This document shows positions 26,001 to 35,265 of a stretch of 64,000 bases of DNA, piece after piece. How positions within the stretch are numbered: position 1 is the first letter of the stretch; every line of letters starts with the position of its first letter. The notes under the pieces were generated by a model. The model saw only the letters and a program-made list of their open reading frames with translations. It was not told the DNA's origin and ran no database searches. Origin of the DNA: Paenilisteria riparia FSL S10-1204. GTDB lineage: Bacteria > Bacillota > Bacilli > Lactobacillales > Listeriaceae. The translations under genes and the position numbers were made by a program. The stretch is from NCBI RefSeq assembly GCF_000525995.1, contig NZ_AODL01000007.1:124001-188000 (forward strand). The letters run 5' to 3'.

Positions 26001-26697
26001 CTGTGTATATTTGTTCTATCCCGTTCATACCAATAACAACACCATGAAGCGCTCCGCCAAACACCGCCCCGCCGTCAATATCAATAATCGAGCGGTCAGC
26101 GTTGTACCATATCGCTGGTGACCCGTCAGAGTTTAACGATTCTGTCGGAGTATGACCGACAATAAACATTTTCCCAGTCCTGTTTATCCCCTGCTGAAAC
26201 GGTTCACGAATCCAGACCATATCATGTTGAGAGGTCTCCTTCCAATCAGCTAGCATCAAATCCACCCCCGCATGTACAAAAACAAAGGAACCCCATTCAT
26301 AGTAGTATGGTCGTTCGCGAATAAATGCGAGTTCCGCGGCAGCCTCCTCTTCTACACAACGCGCTAGCTCTCCTGGGGTCATTTTGGCATTATGCTTACG
26401 TTCTAGCAGACTCTCAATTGTCTCCATCCCGCCTTGGCTAATGTAGTACATCATCTTCTGGGTCGGTTCTGCTAGCCAGTCTAGCAACATATTCTCATGA
26501 TTTCCCCGCAAGAAAATGGCGTCATACTCGCGAGTAAGTCGCATCGCCTTACGGATTACCGCGCCTGGATCTGGACCGCGGTCTATCAAGTCACCTACAG
26601 ATAATAAGCGTTCTTGCTCTGGCTGCCAATGTGTTAACAGTGATTCAAATAAAGTCATTTCTCCGTGTATATCTCCAACTGCAAATATTTTGTCCAC
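25990..26697 (-). CDS. Metallophosphoesterase / Ser-Thr protein phosphatase (PrpA/ApaH-like)
   Basis: 235 residues with all PPP-family metal motifs: GDIHGE (residue 8), GDLIDRGPDPG, LRGNHENM, HAGVD and GHTPT. These coordinate a dinuclear metal centre. Bacterial members of this length dephosphorylate proteins or cleave Ap4A-type dinucleotides; substrate is not clear. Confidence 0.88.
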   Translation of the reverse strand: MDKIFAVGDIHGEMTLFESLLTHWQPEQERLLSVGDLIDRGPDPGAVIRKAMRLTREYDAIFLRGNHENMLLDWLAEPTQKMMYYISQGGMETIESLLERKHNAKMTPGELARCVEEEAAAELAFIRERPYYYEWGSFVFVHAGVDLMLADWKETSQHDMVWIREPFQQGINRTGKMFIVGHTPTESLNSDGSPAIWYNADRSIIDIDGGAVFGGALHGVVIGMNGIEQIYTEKA

Positions 26698-26781
26698 CTT
26701 ACTTCACCTCGATATGTAATACCCCCAAAAAGCACCTGTCCATATGTTTCAGATGCTTCCAAAGGCTGGTCTATGATTAGA

Positions 26782-26973
26782 TTATTTCAATTTGTTTAGC
26801 TTCTTCTCAACCGAACGGATTTCTTTTTCTAAGGCATTCATACGTAGTTCCGTAGCAGAAATGGTGCCATTAACTAAGTTCGCGTCATTAAATTGATCTG
26901 TTTCACCTAAAAGTTCTTGGTGTTCACGACGTAATTCAATAAGTAATTCTTCTAATTCTTGTCTCTCAGCCAT
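26782..26973 (-). CDS. Small coiled-coil hypothetical protein, 63 residues
   Basis: ATG at 26973 behind GGAGGTG (6 bases). Two amphipathic helices (QELEELLIELRREHQELL and TELRMNALEKEIRSVEKKL) with regular heptads. No family recognised; probable coiled-coil dimer. Confidence 0.75.
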   Translation of the reverse strand: MAERQELEELLIELRREHQELLGETDQFNDANLVNGTISATELRMNALEKEIRSVEKKLNKLK

Positions 26974-27138
26974 TATTTTCACCTCCAGCATTTTCGAGTA
27001 TTCCACCTTTAGCCTATTCCCCATTACTTGAAAAGTCAATCATTTTGATAAAATTACTCATTATTGCTATCAATAGTGCGCATATTATGGTATTTTTAAC
27101 GTATGTATGTTTTTATTATCGAAGGGAGTTAATATTTT

Positions 27139-28167
27139 ATGATGAGTATTTCAGAAATTAGAAAAGCGACCAAACAGTCCTTAAAAGGGAACTGGGGGCT
27201 GGCAATTGGTGGTATGGTGCTTGCTTATATCATCTTGACGGCTGTGGCGATGATTACGTTTATACCTATCCTTGGGGCGATTGCATATTATGTGTTTGCA
27301 GGACCATTTATGATTGGTGTTACATGGTTCTTCCTAGCACTGACACGCCAAGAAAAGCCTGAGATTGGCTATTTATTTAGCGGATTTCAAACGTTTGGTC
27401 GGAATTTACTTGCCGCTGTTTTAGTTTTTGTTTTCACTTTTTTATGGAGCTTATTGTTGTTTGTTCCTGGTATTATAAAATCATTTTCTTATTCACAAAC
27501 ATTTATGATTTTACGTGATGACCCGAATATTTCGCCACTTGATGCGATTACGGAAAGTCGCCACCGTATGAACGGACATAAGGGGCGTTTGTTTGGCCTT
27601 ATTTTATCTTACATTTGGGTATTTTTCATTCCTGCGATTGTGATGCTTATTTTTGCAATTATTGCCATGGCATCAACGGCTATATTCCAAGATGGACTCA
27701 ATAGCAACACGTATGATAGCATTTATAACTCTAATGATTTCGCGTCTATTTTCTTAATCGTATTCCTCTTAGTTTACATTTTAATGAGTGCGATTATGCT
27801 TGGTTTGGCAATTTGGATTTATCCTCAAGTGCTCGTGGCCTCTGCTGTATTTTACGATGATTTATATGCAAGTACTGGTACTTTCAGCGAGGACATGAAT
27901 GCTACTTCTTATCAACCAGAAGACGACACAACATTTGGCGCAGTCCCACCTGTTGAAACACCTGAAGTGCCTGTAGAACCCGAAGATGCACCGCATTTCG
28001 AAAATAAAACGTGGGGGTCTGAATCGGTGGTAGCACCTGAATCACCAACTACCACAGAAGCACCTGTAAAAGAAGAACCTATTGATGACACCATAAGTGA
28101 AGCCGTTCGCCCGTCTCAACCTGAAGAAACAACAACCGAGCCCAAAAATGACGATGAGCAAAAATAA
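27139..28167 (+). CDS. DUF975 membrane protein with acidic Pro/Glu tail
   Basis: 342 residues. DUF975 core (about 1-260): ISEIRKATKQSLKGNWG opening, five or six membrane segments, SRHRMNGHKGR loop. From about 265 the chain is disordered, rich in Pro, Glu and Thr. Start ATG at 27139 or 27142 behind GAAGGGAG. Function unknown. Confidence 0.85.
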   Translation: MMSISEIRKATKQSLKGNWGLAIGGMVLAYIILTAVAMITFIPILGAIAYYVFAGPFMIGVTWFFLALTRQEKPEIGYLFSGFQTFGRNLLAAVLVFVFTFLWSLLLFVPGIIKSFSYSQTFMILRDDPNISPLDAITESRHRMNGHKGRLFGLILSYIWVFFIPAIVMLIFAIIAMASTAIFQDGLNSNTYDSIYNSNDFASIFLIVFLLVYILMSAIMLGLAIWIYPQVLVASAVFYDDLYASTGTFSEDMNATSYQPEDDTTFGAVPPVETPEVPVEPEDAPHFENKTWGSESVVAPESPTTTEAPVKEEPIDDTISEAVRPSQPEETTTEPKNDDEQK

Positions 28168-28168
28168 A

Positions 28169-28687
28169 ATGATGCTTGCTGGTACCACATTTACAATGCG
28201 AGAGGCTTCCGTTTCTGACGGGGGCTCTTTGCAGCAGTTAATGATAGATACGGCGACTTGGTTAAAAGAAAGCGGCTCTTTGCAATGGAGCGATATTTTG
28301 GAAGGCAAGGATGTTCATCAACTTCGCGACCGCATTCGAGACGGCGAGGTATTTGTGCTTCGTGATGCAGATGAACAACTCGTTGCCACTTTCATTTTAC
28401 GAAAAACGGCAAGTGATTGGGACGCAAGACTTTGGCGTAATCAAAACCAAGTTCCAGCGCGCTATTTGCATCGTTTAATGATTGCTCGTTCATACGCAGG
28501 CCAGAACTTAAGCCAGGCATTGCTAGATTGGGCTAATGAAGAATCAAAGCGTACTGGCTATCACTTTTTACGACTAGATTGCATCGCTAGCAATCAGAAG
28601 CTTAATACACTTTATCAAACAGCTGGTTTCACAAAATGCGAAACTATTGATGGCTTTTGTATCTATGAAAAAAGAACCTTGGAATAG
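28169..28687 (+). CDS. GNAT-family N-acetyltransferase
   Basis: 172 residues counting from ATG at 28169, one base after the upstream stop, so coupled translation is likely; in-frame ATGs at 28148 and 28154 are alternatives. TFTMREAS opening, YLHRLMIARSYAGQNLSQALLDWA is the acetyl-CoA-binding motif A, and LDCIASNQKLNTLYQTAGF is motif B. Acceptor unknown. Confidence 0.82.
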   Translation: MMLAGTTFTMREASVSDGGSLQQLMIDTATWLKESGSLQWSDILEGKDVHQLRDRIRDGEVFVLRDADEQLVATFILRKTASDWDARLWRNQNQVPARYLHRLMIARSYAGQNLSQALLDWANEESKRTGYHFLRLDCIASNQKLNTLYQTAGFTKCETIDGFCIYEKRTLE

Positions 28688-28706
28688 TCTCCTTGGTTCT
28701 TTTTCT
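28672..28706. terminator. Terminator between convergent genes
   Basis: AAAGAACC / GGTTCTTT arms with an 18-base loop, then a T run on the plus strand. Confidence 0.6.
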
Positions 28707-28707
28707 A

Positions 28708-29364
28708 CTAACGAAATGCGCTCAAAGCAAATTCTCCAAACATATCTTGAATGCGTTCATTCGCTAAATCGTATTCTTTTTGCTCGAAGGCCTCGGCAAT
28801 TTTAGTGAATTTCTTGATTGTTTCGTCGCGCCTATCTTCAGAGCCTTGTTTTACCACGGTTTCCATTGAGAAATTATTGATTGTAAAGAAAACACGTTTG
28901 ACATTTTCATAATAAAATGGATTTGGGTCATGCTTTAAGATGCGGAAAAAAAATTGATGCTGGTTAAAAATGTAATCCTCCATATTTTGCAAATAAGAGG
29001 AACGATCCATCGATGAAATATAGTTACGAAGCGCGTTTATATCTACATCGACCTGATTCTTCTTCATTTTTTGAATGGTTGCATCTATGAATACTTCAAT
29101 CACTTCTAAAAGTTGCGCGTACTTTGCGGCATCAATCATTGAATCACGAACAACTACACCACTGTACGTACGATAGTCGAGGATTCCTTCTGAAACTAGT
29201 GCTGTAATTGCTTTACGAATTGGAGATCTACTTACATTTAATTCTTTGGATAAACGTTCTTCCGTTAAATGCTCATTTGGTTTCAATTCACCTGTTTTTA
29301 TTTTCTCAATAATACTGAAATATACCATTCTGTCTAGCGTCTTATATTCTCGTTTACTTTTCAC
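28708..29364 (-). CDS. GntR/FadR-family transcriptional regulator
   Basis: 218 residues if started at GTG 29364 behind GGAG. An ATG at 29397 lies inside the apparent -10 box (TACAAT with TTTGTA 17 bases upstream), so it cannot be a normal start. N-terminal wHTH (TEERLSKELNVSRSPIRKAI), C-terminal FCD-like all-helical domain. Similar in layout to the next regulator upstream; ligand unknown. Confidence 0.8.
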   Translation of the reverse strand: MKSKREYKTLDRMVYFSIIEKIKTGELKPNEHLTEERLSKELNVSRSPIRKAITALVSEGILDYRTYSGVVVRDSMIDAAKYAQLLEVIEVFIDATIQKMKKNQVDVDINALRNYISSMDRSSYLQNMEDYIFNQHQFFFRILKHDPNPFYYENVKRVFFTINNFSMETVVKQGSEDRRDETIKKFTKIAEAFEQKEYDLANERIQDMFGEFALSAFR

Positions 29365-29439
29365 TGGTTTCGACACTCCTATCTTAATTACGAACATTGT
29401 AGCATAAAAAAAGGAATTTACAAAGTCAAAACATAACTG

Positions 29440-30081
29440 TTATCGGAACGTTTTGATAATAAAATAGTTCACGGATTCCCGCACGAGCGTAGCGGCTTTA
29501 TCAAATTCTCTATCCTCTAGCGCATTTATTATCTTTAATTGTTGCTCAATTAAATAGGCACCATTTTGATATGGTATTAACGCAATTTCTTGTGGGGCTT
29601 TCGTTAAAAAATCAATGCCAATCCGGCGAACCATGCTTTGTGCATATGTGTTGCCCATGTACTTCATGAAATTAAAAATCGACTCCCAACTCGCCTCTAA
29701 AAAGCCATTCACATCTTTTCTTTCCAGACAACGCTCCATCGTATGTAGGTAGGCATCCGTCCCTTGCTTTTCAAAAAAGATTCCTTTGTTCTCAATCTTT
29801 TCCATCGTTTTCGTTGTCAATATTTCCAACATTTCGAGCATCTCGATAAATCGGCTAACCGTTACCTTGCTCTCAGAAACAAACGCACCACGATTACTCT
29901 CAATCGTTAAAAAACCTTCTGTTTCAAGCATGACAAGAGCACGACGCACTGGTGTCCTGCTAATACCTAACTCTTTAGCAATCATATTTTCAGGCACGCG
30001 ATCTCCCACACGCAAATACCCGTTTAAAATTTTGGCTTTCATTGCCTCATACGCTTTTTTCTCATAATTTTGTTTATCCAT
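29440..30081 (-). CDS. GntR/FadR-family transcriptional regulator, second paralogue
   Basis: 213 residues from ATG 30081 (SD GAGGGG). wHTH with PENMIAKELGISRTPVRRALVMLETEGFL, then a helical FCD-type domain of the same style as the neighbour at 28708. It follows the CorA gene by 25 bases and may be cotranscribed with it. No metabolic target gene is next to either regulator. Confidence 0.85.
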   Translation of the reverse strand: MDKQNYEKKAYEAMKAKILNGYLRVGDRVPENMIAKELGISRTPVRRALVMLETEGFLTIESNRGAFVSESKVTVSRFIEMLEMLEILTTKTMEKIENKGIFFEKQGTDAYLHTMERCLERKDVNGFLEASWESIFNFMKYMGNTYAQSMVRRIGIDFLTKAPQEIALIPYQNGAYLIEQQLKIINALEDREFDKAATLVRESVNYFIIKTFR

Positions 30082-30106
30082 GGCACTCGTTCCCCTCGAA
30101 GTCTTT

Positions 30107-31060
30107 TTAAAAGTATTTCTTTCGCCAAAAAACAATCGTTGTTACAATCGTGATAATCAGCGTTCCAATCATAATCAGTCCAAATGCGTGCTCTTGATTC
30201 GAGAATGGTAGCTTCACATTCATCCCATAAATGCTCGCGACAATGGTTGGTAAGGACAAAATAATCGTAAATGACGTCAAAAATTTCATGACGCGGTTCA
30301 AATTATTAGCAATCACCGACGAAAATGTATCCGACATACCACCAACAATTTGTGTGTATGTGTCGGTCATCGCAATCGCTTGCTTGTTCTCAATAATCAC
30401 ATCTTGCAATAACTCTATATTTTCCGTCTGTCTTGTATAGTGTTCCGCAGTCGCCATCTTATCCAAAATGGCTTTATTTGATTGCAGTGCTGTCGCAAAA
30501 AACACCAAACTGCGCTGAATTGCCATAAAAGCATACAATTCCTCATTTTTCATTGAAACTCGAATATTTTTCTCCAACAAATGCATATGGTCAATCAAAT
30601 GGTTCAAGTACTTCAGAAAATAATAAGACACCGCGTACAAAATTTGCAACACAAACGCGATATGATTTTCGGTGTCGTACTGCTCCATTCGCCGATCCAT
30701 AATATCTTCTAGCACTGGTAATTGTTTGAGCGCTATCGTTAAAACAGCTTCTTTGGTCGTAATAATCCCAATTGGAATCGTCCGAAACTCCAAAAAACCC
30801 ATCTCATCTTTCGCTTCCAAAGGACAATCGATAATCACCAAGGAATGCTTAAAATTTTCTTCCACATGCTTTAGCTCAATTCGCGACCTTTCTTCTCTAT
30901 CTAAAGGGTCTAAAATATGATCTTTCGGCACATCAAATGTCTTGGCTAGAAAATCGATTTCTTCTGGACTTGGAGCAATAATATTCACCCAACAGCCCTT
31001 TTCAAAGCTATTAATATGACTCATTTCCCCGTTTTCCTTCGTTTTATAGTATTCAATCAT
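30107..31060 (-). CDS. CorA-family divalent cation transporter
   Basis: 317 residues from ATG 31060 (GGGAGG SD). A long soluble N-domain is followed by two C-terminal membrane segments with the signature YGMN (in IVASIYGMNVKLPF) between them. The class moves Mg2+, Co2+ or Zn2+. The divergent small membrane protein starts 105 bases away. Confidence 0.9.
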   Translation of the reverse strand: MIEYYKTKENGEMSHINSFEKGCWVNIIAPSPEEIDFLAKTFDVPKDHILDPLDREERSRIELKHVEENFKHSLVIIDCPLEAKDEMGFLEFRTIPIGIITTKEAVLTIALKQLPVLEDIMDRRMEQYDTENHIAFVLQILYAVSYYFLKYLNHLIDHMHLLEKNIRVSMKNEELYAFMAIQRSLVFFATALQSNKAILDKMATAEHYTRQTENIELLQDVIIENKQAIAMTDTYTQIVGGMSDTFSSVIANNLNRVMKFLTSFTIILSLPTIVASIYGMNVKLPFSNQEHAFGLIMIGTLIITIVTTIVFWRKKYF

Positions 31061-31164
31061 GCTTTTTCCTCCCAAACAACGTGTGCTAAGTTTACAGAAC
31101 ATTTCATTTGTGTTACAATAATACTTAATAATAATAAATTCGTAATAATAGTGAGGTGGACACG

Positions 31165-31444
31165 GTGACAGATATGAACTTAATGACGATAGGTTTTTGC
31201 TTTGCAATTTTCTTTTTTGCCCTGTCTTTTATTATTAGTAAAATGGGGAGATTGCCTATTTACTGGATATCCCTCTGTGCGAATACTGGCTTTTTCCTTG
31301 CCTTTTTACTTGTCGGACGGGCGTTTCCAGACGACTCTCAAATAGCACTTTTTTTATTTGAATCTAGGTATCTTGGTCTTTGTACTTATTCAAGCTGCAG
31401 TTGGTTTGGCGCACTGGCTCCTAAAGAAAACAGCCACTCGGTAA
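31165..31444 (+). pseudogene. Small three-helix membrane protein, frameshifted in a T7 run
   Basis: GTG start at 31165 behind GAGGTGG. The frame reads well up to AFPDDSQIALF, then turns non-hydrophobic (ESRYLGLCTYSSC...). With one T removed from the run at 31349-31355 it continues YLNLGILVFVLIQAAVGLAHW and ends KKTATR at 31444, giving 92 residues with three or four membrane segments. Family not recognised; divergent from corA. Confidence 0.7.
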
Positions 31445-31502
31445 AACGCTCCCTAATGCCATTATAGCAAAATTCGATCTATAAAGAAATAGAACGCAAA
31501 AT

Positions 31503-31555
31503 AAGCTGAGTAACGCGAACTCTTTTGGAGAATTGGCGTTACTCAGCTTTTATTT
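31503..31555. terminator. Bidirectional terminator
   Basis: AAGCTGAGTAACGC / GCGTTACTCAGCTT with T-rich sequence outside, between convergent genes. Confidence 0.85.
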
Positions 31556-31562
31556 GTATCAT

Positions 31563-32390
31563 TTAGTTGGTTATTTGCAAGGCGATACCGTTCGGATCAG
31601 TGAGCAGCACAGCTCCGTTTCGCTGTTCAAAAGGAATGGCGTTCTCTTGCAAGTGTTGGGTAACCCTGTTTAAATCAGTGGTGATGAGTGTGTAATAAGC
31701 CAAACCGGTTTCATTTGACTCAAGCGGCGGTAAATTATGGCCAGCCCAGACATTCGCACCGATATGATGATGATAATCACCACTCGCGAAAAAGAGCGCA
31801 GATGGGATTTCCGTTTTAATGGTAAAACCTAAGAGATGATGATAGAATTCACGCGTTTCTTCCAAATCGGTAATTTGTAAGTGAATATGTCCGATAGTTG
31901 TTCCCGCAGGCGCACTACTCCAGTCCAATTCAGCGCCAGCCATGAGCAGGTTGTCACCGTCAACCGGATTTGTTGCCATTGGCAAATCACCGTTTTCATC
32001 GCGTTCCCATTCATCCATTGGTCGATCCGCGTAAACTTCAATGCCATTTCCTTCTGGGTCGCGGAAGTACAATGCCTCACTAAAAATATGATCACCCGCC
32101 CCATCTAACGGATACTCACTTTCCAATAAATGTTGCAAAAAACTTCCTAATACAGCTCGTGATGGTAATAAAAAGGCAGTGTGGTAAAGCCCTGTCTTCG
32201 CTTGCTTCGGAAAGACTCCATCTCTCACTTCTAGCAGTTCCAACAAGGCATTATCCCCAACACCCAATATTGTTTTGGCATTTTCTTGGGCCAGTATTTT
32301 CAAACCAATAATTTCGTGGTAAAAAGCAGCTAACCTCTTGTGGTTCTTTGTCTTCAAAACGACCTTCCCGACCGTCATATCGTTTATCAT
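31563..32390 (-). CDS. Two-domain VOC dioxygenase-like protein (CatE-type)
   Basis: 275 residues from ATG 32390 (GAAGGAG SD). Two glyoxalase-fold repeats; ligand-like residues in YHTAFLLPSR, GIEVYADRP, IGHIHLQITD and YHHHIGANVW resemble extradiol dioxygenases such as B. subtilis CatE. A ring-cleaving or thiol-conjugate activity is possible; no aromatic pathway genes adjoin it. Confidence 0.82.
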   Translation of the reverse strand: MINDMTVGKVVLKTKNHKRLAAFYHEIIGLKILAQENAKTILGVGDNALLELLEVRDGVFPKQAKTGLYHTAFLLPSRAVLGSFLQHLLESEYPLDGAGDHIFSEALYFRDPEGNGIEVYADRPMDEWERDENGDLPMATNPVDGDNLLMAGAELDWSSAPAGTTIGHIHLQITDLEETREFYHHLLGFTIKTEIPSALFFASGDYHHHIGANVWAGHNLPPLESNETGLAYYTLITTDLNRVTQHLQENAIPFEQRNGAVLLTDPNGIALQITN

Positions 32391-32479
32391 TCCAAACACT
32401 CCTTCGTTGTAACTATATATATTACAACACACCCGTAAATAAAAGTCTATCAAAACAGCTTACATTTAGTAAGTGATTT

Positions 32480-32704
32480 TTATTTCCCTCGATAATCCTT
32501 CAACTTTCTGTATAAAATCGAGCGGTGAATGCCAAGCTGTTCAGCGGATTTGGTAATGTTCCCGTTGTTTCTTTCAATCGTTTTGCAAATGCAGTGTATC
32601 TCTACTTCGGCTAGATAAGTTTTTAAATCCTGAAAATGGTCGATATGCGCATCATAAAACAAATCGAGCGAGCGAGAAGATTCATTGATTTCCACTTTTT
32701 CCAA
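32480..32704 (-). CDS. Stand-alone Fis-type helix-turn-helix protein
   Basis: 74 residues from TTG 32704, 8 bases after AAAGGG; earlier ATGs sit too close to TATAAT (about 32735). The C-terminus VEIHCICKTIERNNGNITKSAEQLGIHRSILYRKLKDY (described in parts: helix, GNITKSAEQLGI turn, RSILYRKL recognition helix) is the HTH_8 domain usually found at the end of sigma-54 activators. No AAA+ or receiver part is present, so it may be a decayed activator or a small Fis-like protein. Confidence 0.75.
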   Translation of the reverse strand: MEKVEINESSRSLDLFYDAHIDHFQDLKTYLAEVEIHCICKTIERNNGNITKSAEQLGIHRSILYRKLKDYRGK

Positions 32705-32901
32705 ATGTATCATCCCTTTCGTTTGCTCATTCATGAACATATTATAACACACTTATGGATGAAGAAAAAATCATCGTTTTCCCGATTTATTTCAGCTATA
32801 ACAAAAAAGACTCTCTCTAATAAAGAAAGACTCCCTCTATATCTATTATAACATAATAAAAAAAATATAATATCAGTCTCCCATTTCATAAAAATTTCGC
32901 C

Positions 32902-32907
32902 TATAAT
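32902..32907 (+). promoter_or_regulatory. -10 box of helD
   Basis: TATAAT 34 bases before the TTG start; no convincing -35. Confidence 0.5.
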
Positions 32908-32940
32908 AGGGAATACTCTCTAAGTAAAGGAGAATATTTC

Positions 32941-35259
32941 TTGAATGGAGTGGATCGTTTGAGCAAAAATCAAAAAGTTGAAGAAGCCCGCATGTATCAC
33001 GTACTTGAGGTCATTGAACAAAAAACGGCGCAACTAAAACAGAAACAAGGAAACCTAGCCACTGATGTCATCGATTTACGTAAAAATTTTTGGGATGAAA
33101 TTAAGGTCAATTTGGAAACGTTTGACGATCGTTTGGAAACAGCGCTGAGTATTAAACAGCAAGCGGAATTTCTGGCGGAGCGGGAACTCACACACCATCA
33201 TCGGGATAAAGCCTTACAAATACTGCGTAAACTGAAGGACTCGCCTTATTTTGCACGGATTGATTTTACGCCAGATGATACGAAAAAGACGTCGCCAATT
33301 TATATTGGTATTGCGGGATTATCGAATGAAACGGATGATGATTATTTGATTTACGACTGGCGTGCTCCAATTTCAAGTATGTATTATGATTTTTCACCTG
33401 GCCCTGCTGAATATGCCTCTACGGAAAATATCGTGTCTGGGAAGATGGAGTTAAAACGACAATTTATCATTCGTCACGGCGAACTGCAAGCCATGTTTGA
33501 TACGAATGTCGCGATTGGTGATGAATTGTTGAAAGAAGTACTTGGAAACAACGCTAGCGATAAAATGAAAAACATCGTTGCCACCATTCAAAAAGAGCAA
33601 AATCAAATTATTCGTAACGTCAAAAACAAATATTTAATCGTTCAAGGTGTAGCGGGTAGTGGGAAAACCTCTGTTGCCCTGCAACGGGCTGCTTATTTGT
33701 TGTACCATTATAAAGAAGACCTAAATAATGACAACATGTTACTCTTTTCGCCAAATCCATTATTTAGTAGTTATATTGCTTCTGTCCTGCCCGATTTAGG
33801 TGAAACAAGTATTCAACAGTTTACTTTTCAAGCATATGTGGAAAAACGTCTCGGCAAGCATTTAAATATTGAATCTCCTTTTTCGCAGATGGAATCTTTG
33901 TTAACGACAGAAGATGCGGCACGCGAGGCTGGCATTCGATTTAAGGCGAGTCTTGCTTTTAAAGAATATATCGATCAGTATGCAAAACAGCTTTCGACAG
34001 ATGGGCTTATATTTAAGAATATTGCTTTGCGCGGTAACGTTATCATTAGTAAAGAAGCGATTGGCGCCTATTTTTATTCGCTGGATTACACAATTTCGAT
34101 TCCAAACCGTATGAGTATGACGAAAGATTGGTTACTGGAGGAGCTCGCTTTTTTAGAGAAGGAAGAGCGAGATAAAGATTGGGTGAAGGATGAGGCCGAA
34201 CTGCTCGACATCGAGGATTATACCGAAGCGTACCATGATTTGCAGGATAATTCGGAGGACGACACATTCGATGATTTTGATAAAGAACTGAAAATCCTCA
34301 CCGCCAAAATTGCTAGAAAGTACTTTCGCAAAATACGAGTAGCCGTAAGCAAACTCAAATTCTTGCATGTTACTGCTCTGTATAGGAATTTATTTGAGGC
34401 GCAAGCAGATCACACGTCCTTGCCGGAAAACTGGGATGCGATTTGTGTATATTCGTTGAAACCGTTGCGGCAGAAGGAATTATTGTATGAAGATACATCA
34501 CCATATATGTATTTAGAGGATACATTAACGCGACTAAAAACAAATACTCAAATAAAACATGTATTTATCGATGAGGCGCAGGATTATTCTCCGTTTCAGT
34601 TTTTCGTGTTACAACAATTGTTTCCGTCAGCGCGGATGACGATTTTAGGTGATATTCATCAGGCGATTTATATGCATACGTTAAATAGTGCGACGCTTTT
34701 TTCTGGGGAGGAAGTACAGACGGATAACACCGAAAAGATTGAGCTGCAAAAAAGTTATCGTTCGACGAGGCAAATAGTTGATTTTACACGGCATCTTTTA
34801 GCAGCAGATTTGGCGATTGAACCATTTGAGCGAGACGGGGAGAAGCCAAGTTTTGTTTTATGTAAGGATAGGCAAGAACGCGATGGGAAGTTGCGTCATA
34901 TGCTGTCTCGTCTTATTGGTAAGGAGTATGGGACGATTGCGGTGATTTGTAAAACGGCGGCAGAAAGTGCGGCGATGTATGAGCAGTTGTCTCCTGCTTT
35001 TGATGTGCAGTTGGCGACGGAGCATTCGTATTCGTATGATAGTGGTATTATTTTGTTGCCTGCTTATTTAGCGAAAGGAATTGAGTTTGACGCGGTTATT
35101 ATTCCTGATGTTTCTGCAAAAAATTATGAGAAAACTTTTGAGCAAAATTTATTCTACACGGCTTGCACACGGGCGATGCATGAGTTGGTTTTGTTTTCTG
35201 TGGGCGATAAGACGCCGTTTATGGACCGTGTTCCGGCGGATTTTTATACTTTTGCATGA
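32941..35259 (+). CDS. helD: HelD-like RNA polymerase recycling ATPase (UvrD-type helicase)
   Basis: 772 residues, TTG start 8-9 bases after AAAGGAG. The N-terminal coiled-coil arm is the HelD hallmark. Walker A VQGVAGSGKTSVALQRA (about residue 240), Walker B VFIDEAQDYSPFQF (about 540), and the C-terminal LLPAYLAKGIEFDAVI and YTACTRAMHEL motifs. HelD removes stalled RNA polymerase from DNA. Length matches B. subtilis HelD (774). Confidence 0.9.
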   Translation: MNGVDRLSKNQKVEEARMYHVLEVIEQKTAQLKQKQGNLATDVIDLRKNFWDEIKVNLETFDDRLETALSIKQQAEFLAERELTHHHRDKALQILRKLKDSPYFARIDFTPDDTKKTSPIYIGIAGLSNETDDDYLIYDWRAPISSMYYDFSPGPAEYASTENIVSGKMELKRQFIIRHGELQAMFDTNVAIGDELLKEVLGNNASDKMKNIVATIQKEQNQIIRNVKNKYLIVQGVAGSGKTSVALQRAAYLLYHYKEDLNNDNMLLFSPNPLFSSYIASVLPDLGETSIQQFTFQAYVEKRLGKHLNIESPFSQMESLLTTEDAAREAGIRFKASLAFKEYIDQYAKQLSTDGLIFKNIALRGNVIISKEAIGAYFYSLDYTISIPNRMSMTKDWLLEELAFLEKEERDKDWVKDEAELLDIEDYTEAYHDLQDNSEDDTFDDFDKELKILTAKIARKYFRKIRVAVSKLKFLHVTALYRNLFEAQADHTSLPENWDAICVYSLKPLRQKELLYEDTSPYMYLEDTLTRLKTNTQIKHVFIDEAQDYSPFQFFVLQQLFPSARMTILGDIHQAIYMHTLNSATLFSGEEVQTDNTEKIELQKSYRSTRQIVDFTRHLLAADLAIEPFERDGEKPSFVLCKDRQERDGKLRHMLSRLIGKEYGTIAVICKTAAESAAMYEQLSPAFDVQLATEHSYSYDSGIILLPAYLAKGIEFDAVIIPDVSAKNYEKTFEQNLFYTACTRAMHELVLFSVGDKTPFMDRVPADFYTFA

Positions 35260-35265
35260 GATTTT

